A stretch of 6,306 nt of DNA from assembly GCA_040752395.1 (NCBI GenBank), contig JBFMHD010000162.1, positions 1-6,306 of the forward strand, read 5' to 3'. This DNA comes from JBFMHD01 sp040752395 [NCBI: Candidatus Hydrogenedentota bacterium]. GTDB taxonomy: Bacteria; JBFMHD01. The notes beneath the pieces are model-generated. The model had not been told where the DNA came from. It saw nothing but the letters and a program-made list of their open reading frames with translations, and did not search any database. The translations under genes and the position numbers were made by a program. Shown here one piece after another: positions 1 through 6,120 of this stretch (position 1 is its first letter; every line of letters begins with the position of its first letter).

Positions 1-31
1 TTACTTTAGGAAATATAAGTAATACTTTCAA
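1..31 (-). CDS. 5' end of a gene cut by the left edge (MKVLLIFPKV...)
   Basis: A frame opens at a TTG (31-29) and runs off the left edge after ten codons, reading MKVLLIFPKV. The Met-Lys-Val-Leu-Leu-Ile-Phe-Pro beginning is the first beta strand of a Rossmann-like domain. It is very common at the N-terminus of cobalamin-binding radical SAM enzymes and of some glycosyltransferases. A GAGGA sequence sits 10 nt upstream, and a promoter-like pair lies 30-60 nt further up. The frame has no ATG or GTG between the TTG and an upstream stop at 55-53, so TTG is the only usual start. Ten residues cannot fix the family. The assignment as a real gene rests on the combination of peptide, ribosome binding site and promoter. 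Confidence 0.45.
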   Translation of the reverse strand, partial: MKVLLIFPKV

Positions 32-41
32 CGATAATGTA

Positions 42-46
42 TCCTC
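42..46 (-). promoter_or_regulatory. Ribosome binding site for the left-edge gene
   Basis: GAGGA on the minus strand, 10 nt before the TTG at 31-29. The ATG that overlaps it (48-46) meets a stop after six codons, so this site supports the TTG start. Confidence 0.4.
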
Positions 47-55
47 ATCAACTTA

Positions 56-109
56 ATTTGCTTTATTTAGATATTCAAAATAGAGAGAAATGTCAAAGAA
101 AAAGCAAAT
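56..109. repeat. 9-bp inverted repeat bracketing a promoter candidate
   Basis: ATTTGCTTT (56-64) and AAAGCAAAT (101-109) are perfect inverted copies separated by 36 bp. The interval holds the TTGACA and TATCTA boxes. It could be a paired operator, or a stem in a longer upstream transcript. A chance match in such A+T-rich DNA is also possible. The stem does not extend beyond nine pairs on either side. Confidence 0.3.
68..96 (-). promoter_or_regulatory. Candidate sigma-70 type promoter for the left-edge gene
   Basis: A perfect TTGACA -35 box (96-91) is followed after 17 bp by TATCTA (73-68). The -10 box matches TATAAT at only three positions and lacks the final T. Transcription would begin near 61, giving a leader of about 30 nt with the GAGGA site in it. 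The ideal -35 box and spacing support it, the poor -10 box weakens it. Confidence 0.35.
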
Positions 110-245
110 AAGGTAATCAATGATTTGGTTAATTTTTTTCTGGTTTTACTATGGGTTATAGGCTCGATTCTTTCAATGATAAGACAATCTTCAAGGATTT
201 GAAAATATGACGCAATAGTGGTATGAGCCACACCGTGGGAATTGT

Positions 246-254
246 ATTATATCA
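246..254 (-). promoter_or_regulatory. Candidate extended -10 promoter element
   Basis: TGATATAAT on the minus strand is a perfect extended -10 motif (TG, one base, TATAAT). No recognisable -35 box lies 16-18 bp upstream, which extended -10 promoters can tolerate. It lies about 30 bp past the methyltransferase stop and would give a leader of roughly 210 nt before the left-edge gene. TATAAT-like words arise easily in A+T-rich DNA, so this is tentative. Confidence 0.25.
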
Positions 255-280
255 AGCTTCAGGAAAAAATTGGTAATTAA

Positions 281-1051
281 CTATGGTTGATTTCTGCCTT
301 TAAAGATGAGATGCCAGCCAAGTTCGTAATCTTCAGGTACTTTTATTTTTACTTTTCTCTTTTTCTCTGTATCTATAACATTGTACTCAACTGATAGTTT
401 CACGTTTTTAAAATATTTTTTAAGAAGTTTTTTAATCTCCTCTTTAGTATACGCTTTTGTGTAAGGACATCCTTTATTTCTCTCGGAATACATAGAAAGT
501 ATCCTGTCTAATGAATATTTCTTTAAAAGACCATGCTTTATCCCGCGTAGATAAACTATTGAATATGCGAACAGTAAACTATCTCTATTATAAACCATAC
601 CTGCTATCTCTCCCCCCTTTTTAAGAACCCTTTTTATTTCATTTAAGATTTTCTTGATATCAGGAATATGGTGTAATACCCCGAAACTATAGACACAATC
701 GATTGTACTATTTTTAAAAGGGAGGTTGTGACCATCGGCTCTAATAATATAACCTTTATATTTTTTCTCTTTTAAATATTTATTTGTTACTAATGTCCCT
801 TTTTCAGTCATATCAGTAGCAACTATTTTTGCACCATATTTAGCAAACTCTAAACTATCTATTCCTGAACCACATCCTATTTCAAGAACTAATTTGTTTT
901 TATACTGATTGTATTTAAAAACACGTTGCATATAATCTTGCAATCTATATCTGAACTGTCTTTTCTTCTCAAAAGAATCTAATTTTATTTCATCTTGTGA
1001 GAATGGAATAGATTTTTCCCAGTACTTCATATTCTTTAAATTCATAACCAA
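281..1051 (-). CDS. Class I SAM-dependent methyltransferase
   Basis: A cytoplasmic methyltransferase of the Methyltransf_11 type, moving a methyl group from S-adenosylmethionine to an unidentified acceptor. Motif I is LEIGCGSG (residues 56-63), the acidic end of strand 2 is D80, the next loop has AD at 105-106, motif IV/post-I is GVLHHI (124-129) and motif V is RVLKKGG (141-147). The C-terminal third (about 155-256), with GCP at 194-196 followed by a YTKEE segment, resembles methyltransferases common in surface polysaccharide loci, so a sugar hydroxyl is a reasonable target. That is inference from context, and a lipid or quinone acceptor cannot be excluded. Start: TTG at 1051 has AAGGA 6 nt upstream. 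ATG at 1045 (residue 3) is 12 nt from it and is the alternative. The stop is TAG. It has its own promoter candidate, 133 bp from asnB. Confidence 0.88.
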   Translation of the reverse strand: MVMNLKNMKYWEKSIPFSQDEIKLDSFEKKRQFRYRLQDYMQRVFKYNQYKNKLVLEIGCGSGIDSLEFAKYGAKIVATDMTEKGTLVTNKYLKEKKYKGYIIRADGHNLPFKNSTIDCVYSFGVLHHIPDIKKILNEIKRVLKKGGEIAGMVYNRDSLLFAYSIVYLRGIKHGLLKKYSLDRILSMYSERNKGCPYTKAYTKEEIKKLLKKYFKNVKLSVEYNVIDTEKKRKVKIKVPEDYELGWHLIFKGRNQP

Positions 1052-1057
1052 AAAATA

Positions 1058-1062
1058 TCCTT
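1058..1062 (-). promoter_or_regulatory. Ribosome binding site that favours a TTG start
   Basis: AAGGA on the minus strand, preceded by an A-run. Its spacing is 6 nt to TTG (1051-1049) and 12 nt to ATG (1045-1043). The shorter spacing is nearer to optimal, so TTG is preferred, although the protein differs by only two residues. Confidence 0.5.
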
Positions 1063-1088
1063 TTTCTTACGCAATCAGAACTGTCTTA

Positions 1089-1118
1089 TTTATACCATTA
1101 TTAGAATTAGATTTTCAA
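1089..1118 (-). promoter_or_regulatory. Promoter candidate for the methyltransferase gene
   Basis: TTGAAA (1118-1113, five of six matches to the -35 consensus) is followed after 18 bp by TATAAA (1094-1089), preceded by TG one base upstream, which makes an extended -10 element. Transcription would start near 1082, leaving a leader of about 30 nt that contains the AAGGA site. The pieces fit together well, which makes this the best promoter candidate in the window. It would let the methyltransferase be expressed apart from the four genes upstream. Confidence 0.45.
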
Positions 1119-1134
1119 ATCCAAAAATTTAATT
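1105..1134. repeat. A+T-rich inverted repeat over the -35 box
   Basis: On the minus strand an 11-base arm (1134-1124) and its near-complement (1115-1105) pair at ten of eleven positions around an 8-base loop. The loop and right arm include the TTGAAA -35 box. It could be an operator for the methyltransferase promoter or a weak terminator after asnB. The stem is made of A and T only, and no U-run follows, so termination is the less likely reading. Confidence 0.3.
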
Positions 1135-1163
1135 GTTATAATATCAATAAAATTCAAAATCAT
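1107..1163 (-). other. Possible 18-codon hydrophobic ORF after asnB
   Basis: An ATG (1163-1161) with GAGGA five nt upstream opens an 18-codon frame reading MILNFIDIITIKFLDLKI and ending in TAA. It begins 21 nt after the asnB stop. The ribosome binding site is well placed, and the peptide is rich in Ile, Leu and Phe. The length is so small and the DNA so A+T-rich that chance is a strong alternative. It contains no cysteine and does not resemble a radical SAM peptide substrate. I do not recognise it. Confidence 0.15.
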
Positions 1164-1184
1164 AACCGTCCTCATTTTTCATTA

Positions 1185-2912
1185 TCATGCTTTCTGGGTG
1201 CTGATATAATTGTTCAACCATAAGTCAAGCATCAACAAACCGAACACCTCTCTGCTGTAATTGTTTTCTACAGTGAAATTAATCTTATTAAGATTATAAA
1301 GATGCCTGAACTTAGAATAATATATCTGTTCCCTTATTTCGTTAACTGAATTATTGATAAACGTGCCAACTGGTGTGGTGAACCCCATTTTATCCTTACG
1401 GCCAAGTATGTCCTGCGGCAGCAAGTCATTCACCATCTTCTTTAAATAATGTTTCAGATTGTTCCTTCTGTATAATTTCTTTGCAGGTATTAAAAACACG
1501 TTTCTTACAAACTCCTGGTTCAGCAACGATGGTCTGCTCTCTATGGAGTGCCTCGCTGCTATTTTGTCCTCGATGTTAAGAAGCCCGGGTAAAAAATTTC
1601 TCATATCGAATATCTGCATTTTTCTTAAATCATCGGTATTGTAACGATTAAATTCATCGTAAAAAGAGAAAACGGTTTTATCGTCATAAAAATTGTAAAA
1701 CCTAGCGTCGCCCTTGGTATGCAGCATCTCAAACCTCTCGACTATGGATAATGAACACTCTATTTTCCGAAAAGTCGGTAAATATTTTGGGTCCGGACAA
1801 AAACCCATTGCCATAGGATACCGCATATAACCCAAAAATAGTTCGTCACCACCTATGCCGTTTAATATAACTCTATATCGTTTACTCACAAGTGAAAGTA
1901 TATCGTTGAGCGGCAGTATCACGGACCCTATGCTCAGTTCGTCAAAATCCTGTAGAATATCATTGAGTCTGGATATAAGAGAAAATTTTTCGTCAGCATT
2001 TAAGGTCATAAGACGTGTTGATTTAATATAGTTCACCAGGCTTTTTGCAAACTTTGTCTCATTACAATCCTGGAAACTGAAATTGCAGTGATAAGCAACC
2101 TCGGGTTTTACTATCGCGGTAATGGTGCTTGAGTCTATACCACCGCTTACGAATGTGGTTATTGGGACATCGCTTATCGTACTCTCATTTACTACTTTAT
2201 ACAGCAGTTTTCGCATCTTTAACAGAGAGGGTTCGTGTCCCGATTTTAGCAATTCATTATAATCAAAATATCTCTGAAATTTTATCCTGTTTTTCCTTAT
2301 ATCGTATATCACAAATTCACCCGGTCGCACCTTGAATATATTTCTAATAAATGTTTTGTTATCAAATGTGAGTTGATATTTTACATATTCTGATAATGCA
2401 GAATAATTCAGTACCTTATCAATCTCGCACGACTGAATTATAGTTTTAATCATTGATGAGAAACAGAGCTTGTTTTTCTCGTAGTAATAATACAATGGTT
2501 TTACGCCAAAATGGTCACGACATAAAATAATCTTCTTTTTCTTTTTATCGTAAAGCACAAATGCCCAGAACCCCCTGAACCTTTTTACAGCATTTAGTCC
2601 GTATTCAGTAACTGCTTCAAGAACCACTTCTGTATCAGACGAGGTTTTGAAAATAATCCCCCTGTTAATTAAATCTTTTTTTATATCCATAAAATTGTAC
2701 ACCTCGCCATTATATGCGATAACGTATCTTTTATTTTCAAGAGGCTGGTTACCTCTAAAGCCTGGGTCGATTATAGACAGTCTGGATACAGCCATAAAAA
2801 TTTTATCTGTATACCAGGTGCCTATAAAATCCGGGCCCCTTTTAAGTAAAAACTCAAGGTCTTTAAAACTATACGAATCCCTGTAATTATAACCACCTAA
2901 TATACCACACAT
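1185..2912 (-). CDS. asnB: Asparagine synthetase (glutamine-hydrolysing) family amidotransferase
   Basis: A two-domain cytoplasmic enzyme. The N-terminal class II glutaminase (about 1-200) releases ammonia from glutamine. It has Cys2, exposed once Met is removed, RGPD (25-28), RLSIID (44-49), NGE (68-70) and SSDTE (91-95). The C-terminal ATP-pyrophosphatase domain (about 230-570) activates a carboxylate as an acyl-adenylate. Its P-loop is SGGIDSS (256-262), followed by NGIGGDE (351-357) and the basic loop RKDKMGF (505-511). The length of 575 is normal (E. coli AsnB has about 554). Two usual signatures are altered: the acidic residue of the SGxG(S/G)DE motif is Ile353, and the E-x-R-V-P-F-L-D segment is ESRPSLLN (458-465). 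Such homologues in polysaccharide loci may amidate sugar uronic acids rather than aspartate. The gene starts 3 nt after the SDR stop, so the two are probably co-translated. The symbol denotes the family, not a proven substrate. Confidence 0.9.
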   Translation of the reverse strand: MCGILGGYNYRDSYSFKDLEFLLKRGPDFIGTWYTDKIFMAVSRLSIIDPGFRGNQPLENKRYVIAYNGEVYNFMDIKKDLINRGIIFKTSSDTEVVLEAVTEYGLNAVKRFRGFWAFVLYDKKKKKIILCRDHFGVKPLYYYYEKNKLCFSSMIKTIIQSCEIDKVLNYSALSEYVKYQLTFDNKTFIRNIFKVRPGEFVIYDIRKNRIKFQRYFDYNELLKSGHEPSLLKMRKLLYKVVNESTISDVPITTFVSGGIDSSTITAIVKPEVAYHCNFSFQDCNETKFAKSLVNYIKSTRLMTLNADEKFSLISRLNDILQDFDELSIGSVILPLNDILSLVSKRYRVILNGIGGDELFLGYMRYPMAMGFCPDPKYLPTFRKIECSLSIVERFEMLHTKGDARFYNFYDDKTVFSFYDEFNRYNTDDLRKMQIFDMRNFLPGLLNIEDKIAARHSIESRPSLLNQEFVRNVFLIPAKKLYRRNNLKHYLKKMVNDLLPQDILGRKDKMGFTTPVGTFINNSVNEIREQIYYSKFRHLYNLNKINFTVENNYSREVFGLLMLDLWLNNYISTQKA

Positions 2913-2915
2913 AAT

Positions 2916-3962
2916 TCATTCCCATCCTTTTCTGTTTTTGTTAATACTTTTGACATCTCTTATTATCCTCTCCCAGTTCTCCTTAAACCAGTAAACAGTG
3001 TTCTCGATTCCCTGCTCAAAATTCATTACCGGGGTATATTTAAGAATAGTTCTGGCTTTGTCTATCGATGCTTCACGTCTATACAGTCTATCCCATTTTC
3101 TTAAAGGTATATAATATTTTTTCACTCTTTTTTTATTAAAAATCCTGCTCACTGTATCTATAATAACATCTGCTACATAATTTATCTCTATCTGTCTCCC
3201 TGTTGAAAGATTAAAAATCTGATTCACCGCTTCATCAAGATATCCGCACCGTATTATTGCACAAGCAAGGTCTTCAGTATAAACAAAATCTCTTGTTTCC
3301 CTGCCGGTGCCCATAACCGGCAGATTTTGTCCGCAAATAGCTTTATAAATAAAATTTGAAACAACGTTTCTTCCATAACCCGGTATCTCACCAGGTCCAT
3401 AAGCGTTAAAAAATCGTGCAGTTACCACTTTAAGGCTATAATTGGTCATAAAATAGTTGCAGTAGAGTTCTCCAAGCAGTTTTGTAATCTGGTAGGGTGT
3501 TTCCTGTATTAAAGATACCGGGAAATCCTCTTTGACCGGGTTTGGAGCGGATACTCCGTATATTGAACAACCCGCTGAAGCATATATTAATCTGTCAACT
3601 TTATTTTCGATGCAAAATTGACATATATGTAATGTTCCGAAACCATTGACACGCAAATCTTCCTTGGGGTCTTCAACAGATTTCTGGTTTGCACAGAATG
3701 CCGCAAGATGAAATACTATATCCGGTTTATAAGAGAATACTTTTTTTAATGTTTTCTCCTCGACCACGCTGCCTTTAATAAAAATAATTTTTTTATCATA
3801 AGGTACGTTCCATCTTCTTGAGGTCACAAGATTGTCGAGAACAATTATTCTCCTTGTCCCTATATTCAATAGCATCCTGACAAGATTGCTACCGATAAAA
3901 CCCGTACCACCTGTCACAAGCACTGTCTTTTGTGAATAATATCTTGAAATTTTGTCAATCAT
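2916..3962 (-). CDS. NAD-dependent sugar epimerase/dehydratase (extended SDR family)
   Basis: A Rossmann-fold enzyme of the GalE/RmlB superfamily that acts on a nucleotide sugar. The NAD-binding loop is TGGTGFIG (17-24), DN at 43-44 binds the cofactor ribose, HLAA is at 85-88, and the catalytic YxxxK is Y157-K161. RFFNAYGPGE (183-192) and the RDFVYTEDLA segment (224-233) are typical of the nucleotide-sugar half. At 348 residues it is normal in length. The segment that usually carries the catalytic Ser/Thr reads ASAGCSIYG (128-136), with Gly131 where E. coli GalE has Ser124. The exact reaction (4-epimerase, 4,6-dehydratase or decarboxylase) cannot be read from sequence. Its ATG overlaps the stop of the radical SAM gene as ATGA. 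No ribosome binding site lies at normal distance, so restarting ribosomes probably translate it. Confidence 0.9.
   Translation of the reverse strand: MIDKISRYYSQKTVLVTGGTGFIGSNLVRMLLNIGTRRIIVLDNLVTSRRWNVPYDKKIIFIKGSVVEEKTLKKVFSYKPDIVFHLAAFCANQKSVEDPKEDLRVNGFGTLHICQFCIENKVDRLIYASAGCSIYGVSAPNPVKEDFPVSLIQETPYQITKLLGELYCNYFMTNYSLKVVTARFFNAYGPGEIPGYGRNVVSNFIYKAICGQNLPVMGTGRETRDFVYTEDLACAIIRCGYLDEAVNQIFNLSTGRQIEINYVADVIIDTVSRIFNKKRVKKYYIPLRKWDRLYRREASIDKARTILKYTPVMNFEQGIENTVYWFKENWERIIRDVKSINKNRKGWE
2920..2930 (-). promoter_or_regulatory. Ribosome binding region for asnB inside the SDR gene end
   Basis: AAAGGA (2930-2925) lies 12 nt and GGGA (2923-2920) 7 nt before the asnB ATG. Both are inside the last codons of the upstream gene, consistent with coupled translation. 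Confidence 0.4.
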
Positions 3963-4981
3963 ACAAAATATAAATGGTCTGACCCCTCCTTAAAAATATA
4001 ATTCAGTAATTCATTTGTCTTATCATACCAGCAGGCTGGACATTTTTTTATTTTTAGTCTGGAGATAAAGTTTCTACGTTTTCTACCATTCCAGATATTC
4101 TTAAAAGATGTTCTGTAAATAGAACCAAAGGAACACGATTTTATGTATTTCAGAACACAACATGGATACACGTTCCCATCCACACCAATCTGGGTATTAT
4201 ATCTGTGTATATAACAGTGCTCAAAATCTCTGTCAGGCTGTGTGATATTCTTGATTCTATGCATAAGATTGATTACATTAAACCTGTCATCGGATAATTT
4301 TGCAGCTTTCTCAATCTGTTTATTTATCTTGCTTGACAACATAGCTATAGTTTTGATTTTAAATAAATCGTATTCTGGTTTGAATTGTATGTAATTTACA
4401 CCAAGCTTTTTAAATAACTTTGCTGCTTTGTATATCTCTTTATAATTTTCAGTTGTCACTATAAAACTGACACCCACATCAGTAAATCCTGTAATAAGTC
4501 TGATATTCTCTTTCAACTTTTTAAAATCAAAATTATCCTTAGGATTATGTATAATTTTGTAGGTTCTGCGAGTTGCGGCATCGACACTGACCCGGACCCA
4601 GGAAGCTTTTCTAAGTAACAATTTATTTTCAGGCAGTCTCGAGAGATTAGTCACGATACCAAACTTGATTCTGGTTTTAACTATCCTGTTCAGGATTTTA
4701 TCAAAATCTCTGTGAATCATAGGCTCGCCACCGCCTACAAAGGTTACGGCTTTCACACCGAGTCTCTTCAGTTCATCAATCAGTCTAATTACTACGTCAG
4801 TTTCGAGAAACCCGATATTTTTTATATATTCCTGTTTCTTTGTTGTTCTGCTACCCTCCCTGAAAAAACAGAACGTGCAATTCTGGTTACAAGCTCCAGT
4901 TAGATCTATCTGAATATGTATAGGATATTTACTGTCTAATTTATGTTTTAATATTTTGAACTGACTGAAACGATAATCCAT
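3959..4981 (-). CDS. Radical SAM enzyme with SPASM/twitch-like C-terminal domain
   Basis: An oxygen-sensitive Fe-S enzyme that cleaves S-adenosylmethionine to a 5'-deoxyadenosyl radical. The 4Fe-4S ligands are C31, C35 and C38 (CNQNCTFC), and the SAM-contacting GGGEP lies at 83-87. The C-terminal domain has C256, then G269 and C274 in the CX12GX4C spacing of SPASM proteins, and a CPAC pair (C314, C317). C275 and C283 are additional. The later CX5CX3C part of a full SPASM domain is missing, so one auxiliary cluster is likely, as in twitch enzymes. Its substrate is unknown. The neighbours (sugar epimerases, amidotransferase, methyltransferase) point to a sugar or sugar nucleotide, and no precursor peptide gene is visible nearby. 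The start is ATG, 19 nt after wecB, with no clear ribosome binding site. The last codons overlap the SDR start. Confidence 0.88.
   Translation of the reverse strand: MDYRFSQFKILKHKLDSKYPIHIQIDLTGACNQNCTFCFFREGSRTTKKQEYIKNIGFLETDVVIRLIDELKRLGVKAVTFVGGGEPMIHRDFDKILNRIVKTRIKFGIVTNLSRLPENKLLLRKASWVRVSVDAATRRTYKIIHNPKDNFDFKKLKENIRLITGFTDVGVSFIVTTENYKEIYKAAKLFKKLGVNYIQFKPEYDLFKIKTIAMLSSKINKQIEKAAKLSDDRFNVINLMHRIKNITQPDRDFEHCYIHRYNTQIGVDGNVYPCCVLKYIKSCSFGSIYRTSFKNIWNGRKRRNFISRLKIKKCPACWYDKTNELLNYIFKEGSDHLYFV
3983..3991 (-). promoter_or_regulatory. Strong but distant Shine-Dalgarno-like sequence
   Basis: AAGGAGGGG encodes Lys-Glu-Gly near the end of the radical SAM protein and is the best anti-SD match in the window. 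It ends 20 nt before the SDR ATG at 3962, well beyond normal spacing. No usual start codon lies closer in frame, only an ATA at 3971. It may hold ribosomes near the ATGA overlap and aid restart. Confidence 0.3.
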
Positions 4982-5000
4982 AATAAAATCGTATTTTAAT

Positions 5001-6107
5001 TCACTTTTTATCTTTAGCCAGCAATATTTTCACAATGCGTGCAGCGGTCTGACCATCCCATAAAGGGATACGCTCAGCCTGTTTATACCGATTATTCATT
5101 ATCTGGTTAAAATATTTTAAAATCTTATATTCTGAATTACCAACCAGAGTATTTGTTCCTTTTGTAATAGTGACTGGTCGTTCTGTATTATAACGCATTG
5201 TAAGACATGGTATGTTTAGAAAAGTTGTCTCCTGCTGCAGACTGCCTGAATCGGTCAAGACAAATTTTGCATTGGTAAACAATTGAACAAACTCAAAATA
5301 ACCGAGTGGCTCGGTAGCGATCATATTTTTCATATTATTTAAGAGTAGCTTCATTTCTGAATTGGTTTTTATCTGTTTTAAAGTTCTTGGATGTACAGGA
5401 AAAACAAGTGGTATCTCTTTCTGTATCTCATCAAATATGTTCAATATCTGAATCAAAGTATCAGAATTATCCACGTTTGAGGGACGATGCATTGTTATTA
5501 CCCCATACTGTTTCTTCTTCAAGTGGTACCTTTTTAATACATCGTCTCTTGCTTTAATTTTTTTCAATGCAAACAATAACGAATCAATCATTATATCACC
5601 AACGATGTATATCTTTTTTTCTGAAATCCCCTCTCGTTTCAGATTACAGGCTGAGATCTGGTCGATAGCAAACAGATAGTCAGAAACTGCATCTGTCAGC
5701 AGACGGTTTATCTCTTCAGGCATCGTGCGGTCAAAACTCCGACATCCGGCTTCAATATGAGCCACCTTGATACCGAGTTTTACCGCTACAAGAGAACAGG
5801 CGAGTGTAGAGTTAACGTCTCCTGCTACTATCACGATCTTGGGTTTTTCGTGAAGCAGGACTTTTTCAAACTCAATCATAATTCTGCCTGTCTGTTCACC
5901 GTGCAAACCTGAACCACAGCCGAGATTATAATCCGGTTTACGAATACCCAGGTCTCTGAAAAATGAATCTGACATATTATAATCATAGTGCTGTCCTGTA
6001 TGAACTAACTTGTACTCGATAAATTTACTGGATTTATTAAATATTCTCTGTAGCGGTGCAATCTTCATAAAGTTTGGTCTGGCACCAACTACATTGATAA
6101 ACTTCAT
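5001..6107 (-). CDS. wecB: UDP-N-acetylglucosamine 2-epimerase (non-hydrolysing)
   Basis: A cytoplasmic GT-B fold enzyme interconverting UDP-GlcNAc and UDP-ManNAc, the entry step to ManNAc and ManNAcA units of surface glycans. The N-terminus has GARPNFMK (8-15) and HTGQHYD (36-42). Counterparts of the E. coli catalytic residues are present: D97 in GDVNST, E119 in HIEAG, E131 in MPEEINR and H207 in HRPSN. The UDP-binding half has HP (239-240), DSGSLQQE (286-293) and YNTERP (306-311), with a GTNTLVG segment (317-323). GARPN and DSGS replace the GTRPE and DSGG of E. coli WecB, which is common in one branch of the family. At 368 residues it is full length. It is the first gene of the four-gene unit and ends 19 nt before the radical SAM start. 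No partner UDP-ManNAc dehydrogenase is in the window. Confidence 0.93.
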   Translation of the reverse strand: MKFINVVGARPNFMKIAPLQRIFNKSSKFIEYKLVHTGQHYDYNMSDSFFRDLGIRKPDYNLGCGSGLHGEQTGRIMIEFEKVLLHEKPKIVIVAGDVNSTLACSLVAVKLGIKVAHIEAGCRSFDRTMPEEINRLLTDAVSDYLFAIDQISACNLKREGISEKKIYIVGDIMIDSLLFALKKIKARDDVLKRYHLKKKQYGVITMHRPSNVDNSDTLIQILNIFDEIQKEIPLVFPVHPRTLKQIKTNSEMKLLLNNMKNMIATEPLGYFEFVQLFTNAKFVLTDSGSLQQETTFLNIPCLTMRYNTERPVTITKGTNTLVGNSEYKILKYFNQIMNNRYKQAERIPLWDGQTAARIVKILLAKDKK

Positions 6108-6120
6108 CTTTGTGGCTTTG

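Noticed and set aside
220-234. Small hairpin GGTGTG-GCT-CATACC on the minus strand, considered as the methyltransferase terminator
   Set aside because: The stem has six pairs including a G-U, lies about 47 nt past the stop and is not followed directly by a U-run.
195-1122. The 12-mer GGATTTGAAAAT on the plus strand at 195-206 and on the minus strand at 1122-1111
   Set aside because: Only two copies were seen, without extended similarity around them. This is compatible with chance in A+T-rich sequence.
2913-2915. A fused or frameshifted SDR-AsnB protein
   Set aside because: The SDR has full length with its own TGA, and AsnB needs a free N-terminal Cys2 for its glutaminase, so two separate proteins are expected.
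1459-4903. Plus-strand open frames of 60-80 codons at 1459-1644, 2129-2335, 2647-2886 and 4712-4903
   Set aside because: Each lies antisense inside a gene with clear family motifs, and their translations have no recognisable domain. They are by-products of the coding strand.
3959-5000. Peptide (RiPP) maturation role for the radical SAM/SPASM protein
   Set aside because: The 19-nt gap upstream and the overlap downstream leave no room for a precursor gene, and no peptidase or transporter is nearby. The 18-codon ORF at 1107-1163 has no typical core residues. A precursor outside the window cannot be excluded.
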